Below, piece after piece: positions 23,148 to 35,910 of a DNA stretch of 64,000 nucleotides. The position numbers and the translations under genes were made by a program. The stretch comes from Apteryx mantelli (lineage: Eukaryota; Chordata; Aves; Apterygiformes; Apterygidae), in contig NC_089979.1 in NCBI RefSeq assembly GCF_036417845.1, positions 23,687,958-23,751,957 of the forward strand, read 5' to 3'. Below the pieces are notes generated by a model. The model made no database searches, had not been told where the DNA came from, and was given only the letters and a program-made list of their open reading frames with translations. How positions within the stretch are numbered: position 1 is the stretch's first letter; the number at the start of each line of letters is the position of its first letter.

Positions 23148-23345
23148 GCTGAACACAGCACAATGTTCAGCAAGTATCCTGCTATGGTATAGGGGGTGCA
23201 TAAATGCACATGCAACTTGGCTACAAAACTAGAGGAACCTGTACTGTGTCCCAGTCAGCATGGATGGCAACAGAAGTCTTTTCCCAGTAGCCACTGGGAC
23301 ACTCCTCCAGGGAGGAATTAACTCTCTTGCCATCCACACTGGCTG
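23148..23345. repeat. Hairpin and branched inverted repeat
   Basis: GCTGAACA/TGTTCAGC pair at 23148-23155 and 23164-23171. Further on, the arm CAGTCAGCATGGATGGCAA (23252-23270) pairs with 23327-23345 at 16 of 19 positions. It encloses two smaller hairpins, CCCAGTAGCCACTGGG (23283-23298) and TCCTCCAGGGAGGA (23303-23316), giving a possible three-way junction of 94 nt. Confidence 0.8.
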
Positions 23346-26300
23346 AATATCAATGGCTGTTTCTGTAAAATGGCCCATAAAAACACACTACAGCCTGTGA
23401 CATGTGGCAGCATGGCTTATGGCGACTGAGGGTTTTCTGCCCTGCTTCTACAAACCGGTGTGTGCTACCACTATAGATAAATCCCATCACATCCAGGCAT
23501 TTGCTGCACAGCCCAAGGAGTTCGCCCTTAACAAAGCTCAGGATTCTGTGCTGAAAGGTGCACATCAGTATTAGAAAGCACTCGGCAGAGACAGCTTTGC
23601 AACAAACACTAGCTGAAATATGAGCAACAAGTGTTGTACACAGAGTACGCTCTGCTGTGCATGAAGCGTGCACAAATCCAGGAATCCTCTTTCCCAAAGA
23701 AAGAAAGAGCACAGCCAGCACTTTTTACAGGGAACATACTCAATAAAACACCAGGAGTTACAATGCTGTCAGCTTCAATCTCACTTTACAGTGCCAGTTC
23801 CTTGGCACTGCAGGCTCTTGCCTCCCTGCAGGAACCAGAAAGGAGTGGCGCAGCTGCAGGAGGCTCTCCTCAGGCCCCTCTCCGGGACACACACGGGCAC
23901 GCGCAAGCTGCCGGGTGCCCTCCTACACCCACTGCTTGTTTGTCTTTTGCTTTCTCTCTATTGTTCTCATAAAATCTATTTATTTTGAAAGCAGGCAGTA
24001 AACACAGGAGTTGGGAATAATTTAAAAAGCCAGCATTAATAAACAGTATCAAGGATTGTGATGTCTAGCAGAACCTTTAATACTTTCATTACATTGTTCT
24101 CCAGTGCATCTCAGGCACCTGCTAAATGTACACTTCTGAGGTAACATGTGGGACAGCACAGGCCTTTTGAGAAGCAGTGAATTGCAAGGTCTCTGTCACA
24201 CACTTTCTTCCCCATGGTAATTAACACATTCTTTAATGCTTTCTGAGCATTTTCTACACCAAAGGCTACTAAGGCTTCACATTAACAAGAGAGAGCCTGT
24301 TCTTGTGAAGCCAAGGACTCTAAGCATGCTGCTGATTCAAAGATTTGGGTAAGAAAAAAGGAATGCCCATCAACTGCTCAAGCACATTTCTCAGGTGAGC
24401 CACTCGTAAGGCAGGTCCCTAACATGCATTGTTCCTATGAAGTAAAAAATTAGAGAAACTGGTAGGGAAAGGCTTTGCTTTTGTGTGCCTGTAGAAGAAG
24501 CAACAGCAGTCCTGGTTTTCATAAAGCCTCTGTGTTGCTGTCATTTAATCAATGATAAGACTGGCGGATTTAGAAGCTGAAAGAAAATAGATAATTCAAA
24601 GTCACGACCTCAAGGAACGTAATTCTAGAATGATTCATAGACTGGATCTGATTTTCAATGCTGTACAGATGTGAGCTCTATGTAGCTCACAGTTTGGTCA
24701 ATCAAGCACACAGTGCAAGCAGGCTACAAAGCCACATTCACCCTCCCATTGCACTATGCACTCTCTGGAATTGCAGTTTGATGGATTTTAAACAACTCTG
24801 CCACATCATAAAGTAAGACCCAATGTACCACAAACATGAACTAAGATGATAAAACATATCACAGTGAACAGAGAGAGACACGAGGGGGAACAGTGTGGAC
24901 GCATCCCATCACAAAAGGCACAGAAAATATTTTGGTCTCCTAGTTACAAGCCCTCTTCTGTTTGACTTCCGACCTAAGACTACACTGCCGGAATTACATC
25001 ATCACTGCTGGGCTATGCAACACTGACTCCAAAAGCTCTTTGGCTCATCAGCAGAGCATTCACAAAGGCAACTTTGGCTTAGTGAGTCAGTGAAGGGAAA
25101 TGGGCTCCTTCACAAGTGAAGTCACAGCAGCTAAGGTAGGCTCCTGTGCTGAATTGCCTCCCACACTCTCCTTCACTCACAGCTTTAGAAAAAGATGAAG
25201 CTAAGATGAGTAACGCCCGTAGGAGACAAAATGCTCTTTCATTACAGGATCACATAGCAAGTTCTGTTCTGACAGCTCACCTGAATATCTTCAAATATCT
25301 GCTTGCAGGAAATGTCTCCTCCTCTCACACTGGTATATATCAGGAATCTCCCTTAAAATAAATTCAAACCAAAAATAATCAAGGTTAAAAAACACGTCCA
25401 AAGTACTTAAAGGGAAAAAAAGCAATGAAAGTTCACATGTTCTGTGGTGGAGGAACACCTTGTGCCTCATATGCCTGCACATTTCTGGTTCAGCAAAACC
25501 TATACAATGCAGAACATGCCTGGATGCTTCTCACACTTCACACAAAAAACAGACCATGCCTCTGCCTTGGTTATCCTGGCTTCTCCTTGCACAGGGAATG
25601 AAGTCCCTTGCTGTCTGCCCTCACATGGCAAGAGGCCTTCAACAGCACCTTTAGGTCATTTTCTGTTTAAACATGTGATTCATCTGGTCCCCCTAAGTTG
25701 CCTACATGCAACACGTTAACCTCCCAGCTCAGTAAAGGAGGAGGAAGGAAGAGAGGAGAGCGAGGGAAAGAGAGATGTCCTGTACTCAGAATAGCCTTCT
25801 TGAGATCATGCAGTTTCACTCATTGTCCCATATTTGAAGATGTCATTTACAGAATGTCATTCCCTGGATTTTTATTTTCTACACCCCAGCAAAGTGTTCT
25901 CTTTGGAAGTCCTTAGCCTTCCAGCTCCCACTACCTTGGTCTCTCGGTCTCATATTGCTTACAGAAATGTGATTATATTAAGGCCCCAAGCCTCCTCAGC
26001 CCAAAACAACTACCAGAACAGATGCTACCACCTAAGAGCTCCTTTGGCTTTCCAAAGCATTCAGCCATCACTAAGACAACAGTCCTCAGAGCAGGCTGAG
26101 GCCATGGTTCACACCATGGATTTTTAGCCAGCCTGCAGGCAGAGGAGTCCCTTCTCCAGCTTTTGGGGAAAAAAAAGAACTTTCCCCATGGATGTTCTTG
26201 CACTGAATGACTCCAAAACACTTGCAGCTCTACCTGAAGTGAATATTGGCCTTTCCCTTCCTGGTGAAGGAAACTCATGAACATGCCTCATTCGGACTCA

Positions 26301-29300
26301 ACAGAAAAGGAAAGCTGCAATTTAGATGATCTTCAGGTCCAAAGTCTGTAGAAATGGGAGAAAGCTTAGATGTACAAGTCAGGGCAGTCTGCATTAATAA
26401 CATTTTATCAATGAGGAGAGGAGAGATGAGACAAGATGAGTTCAGTTCTTCCCTGGCCAGGAAGCAGTCAAGCCCTAGAATGGAGGTACCAGGCATGAAA
26501 TGTAGCTTTCTGTTACCTGGTTTGCAAGCAGCTGGGATATGCACACAAAATCCTAACTTTAACAATCTGGCCTTATAGATTTAGTGCTATTTCACTCTTT
26601 GTGCCACTCTGTGGCATTGTTTAAAGATACAGGTTGCTATTTACTCATCTGAACAGTGCAGGACAAAATTTCTGTAAGAATACAGACCTCTGGATCCTGC
26701 AAGTCTAGGTGGAAAACCGTCTAACTTCACTGCCTGAAACAGTGTCCTCCTGCACAGCATGTCCCCAGCAGGGCACTGTCTTTATATCTTCTGGTGGAGT
26801 GGATCAGTAAGAACAGGGATTTTCCTGCTCTCTGGGCATAGGAAAACAAAGAGATACAGATTGGCATAGGGACAGATGGGAGCGAGTTAGCCCTTGTCCA
26901 CAGAAATGAGACAAATCTGGAGAGGGCTCTCTTTGCTGCCTTCCCCAGGCAGCCCCACAGGAGCCAAGCAGCTTCCTGCCAGCCTCAACGCAGATCAGGT
27001 GTTGGGGATTTGGGGCATGGCCCTTCTGCAGCCTGGTCACGAAGACCTTTCCACTGTTAATTTACTATTATGTTCCTATTGCTCACTCTGGCTGAATGCT
27101 GGAGGAAGCTCTTCTGCTGGTTTTAGCATTTCATATTATTTTATTTTCCATTTCTGAAAACAGTGGGAAGGGGTTTTCACAGTGAGGGGAAATGTTCCTG
27201 AATTTTTGAAAAGTATGTTAAAAAATTTTTAAAACAGAAAGGCCAAATTCTTAACAAACAAGGTGTGTGGGGTGAGCTATTTCATGGGATTGCTCCACAT
27301 CTTGAATGTACTTGGTGACACTTTGCTGTTGGCCTCATTGCTCTAATTTCACCTCCAGACCACAACAGTGGCTTCCCCGTGGCAGCCGTGCCGTAGCGCA
27401 GTCCCCTGCTGTGCTGCACCACCTTCCTCGGGTGAGCACCCACTGCTAGGAGCACCTCAGCTGCCTGGTCCTGAATTGGCCTGGAAGCAATGGAAATAGC
27501 AACCACATCCATTTATCCTTTCTTTAAAACAAAAACCAGTAACAGCAAAAAACGCAATCATGACTGAAGATCAGCAGCCACAGCCGCTCTCTCTGGTCTG
27601 TGGCAAAGTAAAAGATAAAATACCCCCAAGGCTGGATGTGAGAAGAATACAGTGCCTTGAGAGTCAAAAGCAATGCACAGTCTTCAGTATTAATTGCTAA
27701 TTTCATCTGAGCTACACAAAGCTCCTGATCGTGGCCTTTTGTTTATATCTCTTGTAGTGCATGCTGTAAGCCTGCGTCACTGCTTTAGTTATTGTCTTTC
27801 CATGATGCACTTGTAGAGCGTATACTTCTCTGCAAACGAAGCAGCAAGTTCCTGAATCCTTCCTATTTAAATGCACAAATTATTCTTACTACATTTGAGG
27901 GGAAATCAGTTTATTTAACACCAACATGCCTGAAGAAGCTCTTGAGTAGGTTGAACAGAACCTCCTGCTTGCTGTCACATTGCCAGATGCAGCGGAGGGG
28001 AGGAGCTGCCAAGTTCAAAACTGCATCAAGACATTCACAGCTGCCATAAAAACTGCCTTCTGTAGGGCTCAGGGAAGCCAGAGACTTGAGCTGCCACCGC
28101 AGAATGGGCAATGTGCAGGAGATCACAGCAGAGCCACCTCAAACCAGAAAATTTGGGGCCCATCACATTGTTATATTTCAAACCCATGTGGCCACAAGTG
28201 ACAGGAAGCACTATAAAGCTTAGTCAAAGCTTTTATTGAACACAGCAAGTCTGAAACATCTTAACGATATAAATAGCCACTGTTAATACTTAGTGCTACC
28301 CAGTTGCTGACCTAGGTTGCAGTATTTTTCAGCTTAATTGGGGACAGCCCAATACATAAATAGGTTGTGGTTATGTTTAGCTGGGCACAAGGATTACTTG
28401 AGAGGTTAGCTTAGTACAGAAGCAGATCCTGATAGACCACTTACAAAATAGAAAGAGATTAACTTGACTATAAAAATAGAGACCAGTCACAATGAGAAAC
28501 CTGGGAATAGTGGGTTTCGCTAAAGAGCGGTGTTTATGAATCACAGTGGCTCTGACACCTGTGATATTTATGTCATTTCCTATGCTAAGACAAGGGCATC
28601 CCACAAGTATTATGAGCTATGTAAATACTCCAAGGAAATAACATTAAAGATTAAATTATGGCTGACAGCAAGGGCATATGCCAGGGATTTGAAGGTGCAT
28701 GTCCTGCTGCTTGTCCTGGCTCTCATTCAGCCAGGTGCTCCCTCTGGAGCTGGAGTGCTTGGTTTTCAGCGGTTCTACTAGGCGTTTTTTTCAGACATGC
28801 AGGGCAGATCTCAGATGTCCTTAGGTCCTGGGCATTAAAACAGTAAAATAATCTGTGCCCAATACAGTTCTTGTGAGGAATACTGAAAAAAACCACTGAG
28901 CTTGTTAGAAGAAATCACAATTTATGTGCAAAATAGTGCTAAAACAATAATTTGCTTCTAACTATGTAAAAGAGAACTTCCCAAATGGTTATTAAGCTGG
29001 AGATTGAAAGAACTGGGAACATCATTATTAGTTTACATGCAGTCAGAGACCAGAATTCATCGTGTCGGGCACAGTACAAACATACATACATCAAAAATAT
29101 AGCCCTTGTCCTAGATAACTGTCAGTCTCATTATTAAATTAGAGACATGGAGAGCAGAAGGAAACAAAGAGAGAGCACTGGCCAATAGAAAAGGTAATGG
29201 CCAGAGCAAATCGGCATCATAACGGACGTCAAAACATTTGTAGAACAATCACAGAAGAGTTTTGTGGAGAATTTGACAGAGGACAAAATATTTTTGTGGC

Positions 29301-32300
29301 TGTCCATATGGATGTTCTTCCAGGCACAAGGGACAGGACAGAAAAAAGCATGGGAGAGCAGAAATTGTGGTTTTCAATGTTTTCATGACCATGAAAAAAT
29401 ATTCTCCTTCATTGCTATGGAAAAGAAAGAGATTATTCAATTTTCTTTGGGCCACAGTTGAGTGTATTTCCTGGCAGAATCTTAAATAGCTTTTGGGCTT
29501 TTATCATGTCTTTGTGTGGCCTATAGAATTTATCATCCAGTTTTAGGCCATGTTTATAATCTAAGACATAATACAGCATCTGGCCTTAGATAGTCTGTTA
29601 GTTTGAGTCCCACTTGCTTTTCTAAAAACAAAAATCACAGAAAATAATTGACTTGCCCATACTCAAGCTTTCCCATTTTTTCATTTTTAAAAATGTTTAG
29701 AATATGTTAATCTAAATTCCCAGAAGTGAGTATTGATTTCTTGATGCCTTGGTGCTTTGATACTTCCTTTGATTCCTTTTTTTAAACTTTCACCATAGAA
29801 AAACCAGTTTCTGAAAACTAGGTTCTTTCCAAGTCTACTGGGTTGAACATCAAAACTGGTGCCTGGAAATGTAGAATCCTTTGTATTAAAAGACCAAAGA
29901 TTTGCCATGTAAGAACGTAATGAAATACAAAAACAACCACAATGGAAAAAGAGGAATAGATTTACAGTTTTAAAATAGCATGCATGATATAAAAGTTCAT
30001 GGCTCTATTTAAATTTCAACAAAAAAGAGTGTGTTTTTTTTCATTAATGAAAAATGCATTCATTGTGGGTTTTAAGAGCCTGAATTTAGAAGCTGAAGGC
30101 AGTTTTTATTAATAGCACATGCAAACCCTGCACATGAGACTCCTGTGGGAGACTCATTTGCTCATCAACAGGCACATCTGTAGGAATCAGGAGCAAGGGC
30201 TGTTTGCAAACAGGGGCACTGGTGGGATCTGTGGCCCCAGGTGCAGGGGCAGCAGGGCCAGGCTCTCCACCATCCCGCGGGCAGGGTGAGCGCCCCGCTC
30301 ACAGCCTGGTCAAGGACAAGGGGTGTCCTCTCTCCTCCAGAAGGAAATCCGGACACACCGGAGCGCACACACCACTAAATGCAATGATAGGTCCTGGGTC
30401 TGATCCCCAGGTGAGCAGGATGGCAGGGAATGCAACACTCCAAGGAGCACACAAGGAAGGAAGAGCCATCCTGGGGACTGTCACTGGTTGTAACTCACAG
30501 CTTGTTTCTACTCCACACCATTTATTCCAAGGACTGCTCTGACATATCCAGAACGCTAGCAGGTTAGGACTGACCCCATCACTGCAGTTTCTCTGGCTGC
30601 TATGTGTGGATTCAATTCATGTCAGCCTTTTCATGAAAACACTGAGCCAGGGAAAAAGAGAAAATATACTCTTCCTGCCTTTCAGAGGAGGCAAATGGCC
30701 TCCAGGAAAACCCCCATTCCAGTAGAGCTTGTGCAGGTGATTTTGCAGTAAAGGAGCAATCCAGACAAATGTCCCAGAAGCTGCGTGGCACACGCAGCAT
30801 TTCCCAGACTCACAGACCTCCTAATCTCCCCCTCTTTGAGAAGAAAAATCACATTCCAGCACATGGCCAACCAGTGCCACCAAAGCAGTAGGTCATGCTG
30901 GAGAAAGTGCCTTAGCCAGCTGGGGGGCAGCCAGAGCCACACTCAGTGACCAGCACTGTGAGGAAGAGATGGGATTTCTTTAGGGAATTCTAAAGTTAAA
31001 AAGGAAAAGCGAGGCAAAGAGGCAGAAAGGGGTGTCTGAAAACTCTTGGCTAAAATCTCTGGAAAGGCTGGGAAGAGGGGAAAAACAAGGAGGAGGTTTT
31101 AAGGGCATCACGTAAAAGCAGAGCAGTGGTGAAAAAGAGCCCCAAGCTACAGTGGCATGGCTGCCTCTCTGTTTATTCTTTGAAGGAATTTGAGGAATGC
31201 CCGGAACTGTTCTGAATGCCATATAAAATGCTTATTTTTTCTGCTGGTTATAAACAAGTGATTTCTGACCCTGAAGGAAGCATTCCAAGCCGTCCTGAAG
31301 GTAAAAGGGCAAGATCGCTCATTGCTAGCAGAGTCTCTGAATCGAGCTACAGAAAGACTAAGACTAACAAATGATAATTCCCAGCTGCGGATGCTTCCCA
31401 AACACAGAACAGAGCTGTCACGAGCCATGACGGCTCTCTGGAGACAGGGGAGAGATGCCAGAGTTGCAGAACCCCTTTACATTAATCATTTTATATAAAG
31501 TTTCCAGTGGAAATATTTTGGCACATCTGCACTAGAAAAGTATATAAAAAAACTCATATGAAATATGCTTCTCCTTTTCAGACTTTCCTTTCTTTGTGCA
31601 TTCACCTAATAGCTCAATATTTGCCATCAAACTACCCTGAGGCACTATTGGTGCTTCAGAAAACAACAGGCAGTCAAAGTGCGGTATTTGCACCACCAGC
31701 CCACACCCATCAGCCCGTGGAGATGGTGTCTCACCAGTTCACTTGCAAGGTGACTTTCTGGCTGGGCATTTTCTCTTGCAAGAAGTTATGCAGCATCATG
31801 ACCATTTATCCGGTACTGTTATCACAGCAATAGGAAAGAATTCAAGGTAACTGCTGGTTCCTGGAAGAGAGCTGCCGTATGTGAATTAATGTGGAAATAC
31901 TTTTACTCGCGTCCACCTCCAGGGCCCATGCTCTGTGCTTCTCGCATACTGGAGTACCTGCCTTTTCCTAAACAGCAGTCGCTTTGCTCCTTAGCAGCAT
32001 AGTTACCATTTGCATATATTGGCATAGGCGGTATTTCTTCCTCGAGAGGTGGTTCTCCATGTGAGCTTCAGTGAAGGAGCAGAGCAAGCTGGGAAGGGGG
32101 GAAGCTCAGCGGGATGGGACCCTCAGGCACTTCTGCAACAGCTGGTCAGACACTGCCAAGAGAGACACAACAGGGAGACCCAGGGGCCAGCCAGGTGATA
32201 TGGCAAACGGCAGAAGAAAAGAAGAAAGTAACTAATGAAGAAGACACCTCCTCAGCCCTGGGCGATGTCTCCTCCTAGCTGTGCCATCTGATTTTTAGCC

Positions 32301-34724
32301 AGTGCATCACGGGGTAAGGGCAGTTCTGCCCTCTCAAATGCGCAGAACTGGGCAGCCTGAGGGGAGGGCTCTGCAGCCAGTGTACACAAGAGGAATCGTA
32401 AAAACATGATAAAACCTTGAAAGATGTTTTTCAGTCTAACCCACTACTGTGGCCCAGGTAAGGCCTGCCAACAGACTAAAACACCTGTAGTGTCACATGC
32501 ATGGCATTATGCCAAATGTATATATTGTTCTCCAAGACCTTTCCAGCAATGACAAATCATTTCAAATGCAAATTTTTCTTCATGTATTATTCCATTTTCA
32601 TGTGTCTGTTTCTCTACTTACAGCCATTTTCTGGCACTTAAGTCAACAATTCAGTATGTTTCAGATCTCTCAAAGGCCCAGACAGCTTGCATAATAGTGA
32701 TAAAAGATAATACATAGTCTCACATCTCCTAATTCACCCAGACAGTCCTCATGGACCTCATCGGTGATATGTGCATGAATTAGGATTACTGCACAATAAA
32801 ACTAAACTGTAAAAGAAACAAAAGAGGATGACAGAAGGTCAGAATAATTTATGTGAAATATTAGTAAACTGTCAAAACAGAAACAAAGCACACTTCCCTC
32901 CCTTCTCCTTTTTTATTTTTATCAACAAAGATTTTTTGCATGCAGTACAATACTGGCAACCCCTGCCAGCTTCTCAGCTGATGTGCATGCACATGGGCTT
33001 TGAATAAACTTACACATGCAGTAATGAGTGTGTAAAACACGATTTGTGCACAAAGCTATGCTAGTGTACCTGCAGGGAGAAACACAGCCTAAAGGCAAGC
33101 ACCCTTCTTTTTTAAGAGCTCATCTTTTTGTCTTCAGTGCTAAAAGAAAGCAGAAGAAGCTGTTGGTATTATAAAACAAGACGTGTGTCTGACCTCACAA
33201 ATCTAGCAGCTACGCACTGTATGCCATTTACTGGAACATATGCAAAAATATTTGTGTATGTATGTAGATGGAGCTTAAGTCCTCCATTATAGTTCTTTCT
33301 ACATCAGAAAGTAAAGAATTTCAACCACATATGTCGTCATTTAAATGACTGTGCACTTTATAGCTTTTCCATTTTGTGTGGTCCTGTTTTCTTTATTTTA
33401 AGTGTGCCATTTACCATCTCCTGCTGCCAGTGATTTGGATTCCAGTTCTAGGAGGGTTTTTTTGTCAGTTCATTGCTGCAGCAGATACCAAGCAGCAATG
33501 TTAGCTGCAACAGCACATACACTCAAGTCATGATTGATTATTTTTGGTTCCTAAGAGTATATGTGATCTCTAATCTAATTCATCTGTAAGCAAGTGTTCT
33601 TGATTAATTCTAACAAGGAAAATCTGAGGGAAGATTGGCATGTAATTTCTGTTCCATTTGAAAGATATATTGAAAATTGAAAACCTATATAGGTACAAAA
33701 TATATTTCTGAAACATTAACAGTACTTTACTTTTCTTTCTGCATCTGCTAGCTATAAGTACTGATGGGTTAGGAGCAGGCTTTCTCCATTATTGCTGCAG
33801 TGTGGTTATTCTTGTGGCTACATATTTATGTCTAGATTGGAGCCACATCATAGTTTGTCTTTGAGGCCATGATATATTTATAGAGATCCTTCTATGCATT
33901 TGAATTGCAGCAAGCAGTACAGTGGTTCACGTCTCATAGTTGGAAAAATATTTAGACAACTTGTCCCTATTGATTTTAATAACAGTAAGGAACCTAAATA
34001 TCTTGCAGGATCAGGGCACAAAGTAAAAACTAGCTTTTTTTCTGGCTGCATGTTAAAAGCCACTGGTAGGAGCAGCTAAGAGAAGTCATTAGCAGCCCTG
34101 GTTCTGCAGACCCCAGATCTATTCCACAGACTCCAGTATGCCACTTGACTGTCACTTTATCTGCTAACACAGGTAGGTCCCCACAGATCTCTCATGAGAC
34201 AATAAACTCTTGCACACTGATACCAGTAAACAAAAGTTTGAAATACAGGATTGCAAGGTAACATCTCTTTTATGAAAAATTTTGCTAGAATCTACATTGC
34301 CAAAAGAGAGGTGCCAGCACCAGTGGGGCAATATGTTATTCCTGAACCCATCTACCTTCCTTTTCTGTAAGTGCCTGGGAATTCCATGTTCTGATTTATG
34401 GTAGATAAACCGCCTGCACGGCGCGCCCTTTGGCTGCTCTCACAGCATTTCAGTAATCCTGTTCACCATAAATATCAGATGGCTGTCACTGCAGGCTGCA
34501 AAACAGCTTACAACATGAGCAATACTTGATACTTCAGTGCTGCACAACAGTGAACACAGCACCACAACAGTGATGCTGCAGTGCCTGTACTTGAAGCCCA
34601 GGAGGAAATGCCCTGTGGCCCAGAAGACACAAAACTAGCCAGCCTTCCCCCTGACTTGGCTTTGGGCTGGGCTGCTTCTACTCTGACACTAGCAAGAAGG
34701 CAGCGCAGCATTTAGGAGAAGACA

Positions 34725-34843
34725 GTGACTATAATTATGTCTAGCACTTGTGTAGGGGACCGTTTGGTGGCAATATTGTTCTGTGGGTGCAGAAAAGGAG
34801 GTGACTGTAACCGGTCATCATGTCTAGCACTTGTGCAAGGGAC
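34725..34843 (+). repeat. Short local direct repeat
   Basis: GTGACTATAATTATGTCTAGCACTTGTGTAGGGGAC and GTGACTGTAACCGGTCATCATGTCTAGCACTTGTGCAAGGGAC lie about 80 bp apart. The second copy belongs to the left arm of the long inverted repeat. Confidence 0.8.
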
Positions 34844-34984
34844 ACAAGGGAGGGAAGATGTGTTAGCCTTGGTCCAAAAACAAATGTATGAGTTTTTAAA
34901 GTGCAATGCAGATGAAATTTGGGGAACTAACTCTAGCAGAACAAGCTATCAAACCCCACCAACCTCACTTGTGCACCTGAGAGG
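34790..34984 (+). repeat. Left arm of a long imperfect inverted repeat
   Basis: 195 bp that aligns along its full length with the reverse complement of 35727-35910. Shared blocks in order: CAGAAAAGG, TCTAGCACTTGTG, AGGGACAC, GTGCAATG, GGACTAACT-like, and a terminal TTGTGCACCTGAGAGG. Identity is about 75% by eye. The element family is not identified. Confidence 0.8.
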
Positions 34985-35257
34985 ACCTAGGCATACAGGA
35001 TTTTGCCTAAGAGTGTACTGTGCATGCCCTCCAGTGCCAGTGCCTTGCCCAAGATGACCATATCTCTTCTGAGATTCACAGACTTCTTTGGTGGCTGTGC
35101 TGTCATGACAGCCCAGTCTCTTAGGAATTCTCAGCATACAGCTACAGTATTCAGCAATATCAATTTAGCAAAAGGCAATCAAACAAACAAATAAAAACAG
35201 TGGTCATTTCCATCCAAAAATAGCTAGAGGATGAATTCCAACAAGTTTTTTTCATAA

Positions 35258-35460
35258 CAGCCTTGTGGATAGAGCACTCGTGCAGAAAATGGGAAAGCAG
35301 TTTTTGCTTCTTTCTTGAACTGGAAGGGATTCAAACCCATATATTCCCTAGGCTGTTGTTGCAATTTACCCCCAAGGAAACAATACAGGCTGTAGGCACT
35401 GAAGCCTAGGCCTGCACCTCTAAACTGACTCTTTTAGCCACTAGACTATATCCATGCTCT
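35258..35460. mobile_element. Probable old sauropsid interspersed repeat with tRNA-like motifs
   Basis: GTGGATAGAGCACTCG, GGGATTCAAACCCA and TTTAGCCACTAGACTATA resemble blocks of an interspersed repeat common in turtle and crocodilian DNA (family recalled, not named with certainty). The last block is inverted relative to the first. It sits between the arms of the long inverted repeat. Confidence 0.4.
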
Positions 35461-35726
35461 TATATACTGGACTGCTTCCAAGAACATTATCAGCCCAATA
35501 TCTCAGTTTTGGCAAGAAGATGCTCCCTATCACCTAAAATTCTTTTATAAACTAGTGCTTTGGGCATGTTCCTGAGAAGAGGACGGTGCAGTCTTGAATC
35601 CCTTCAGGACAAAGCTCTGTTATGGATGAATGGTGTAAGTATCTGGCCATTACATACAAGATCACATCACCTTCTGTTCAGACCACTCTTTTTAAGGTTA
35701 AAAGAGAGACAAAGATAAAAGAAATA

Positions 35727-35910
35727 CCTCTCAGGTGCACAAGGGGGTTAGGTCTGATTTTGTGGCTTGCTCTATCACAGTTAGTCCCCCAAACACCACC
35801 TACATTGCACTTCAAGAGCTCATGCACTTGTTTTGGGATCTAGCCTTCTCCCTTCCTAGTGTCCCTCACACAAGTGCTAGATGTGATGATTACAGCCGCT
35901 GCCTTTTCTG
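35727..35910 (-). repeat. Right arm of the long imperfect inverted repeat
   Basis: 184 bp, the inverted partner of 34790-34984, separated from it by about 740 bp. On the inner side the similarity stops sharply after GCACCTGAGAGG. On the outer side it fades over 20-30 bp. It could be two opposite insertions of one old repeat or one element with long terminal inverted repeats. Confidence 0.8.

Larger units (their letters stand above)
15967..34724. other. Left part of the GEM-RAD54B spacer
   Basis: About 18.8 kb with no supportable gene. Open frames are short, lack recognisable families, and lie mainly over GC-richer patches (21640-21850, 27370-27480, 30180-30380). Contents noted: the diverged direct repeat at 19-20 kb, a T16 run at 22734-22749 and the hairpin cluster at 22852-23345. 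Distal GEM enhancers could be here, but the sequence alone does not show them. Confidence 0.6.

Noticed and set aside
27282-27512. Minus-strand frame of 76 codons in a GC-richer patch
   Set aside because: No recognised family or flanking splice sites, and too short to support without conservation data.
34501-34711. Possible tRNA or structured RNA genes near the 34-35 kb repeats
   Set aside because: No complete cloverleaf with acceptor stem could be built. The tRNA-like words at 35.26-35.34 kb belong to a degenerate repeat.
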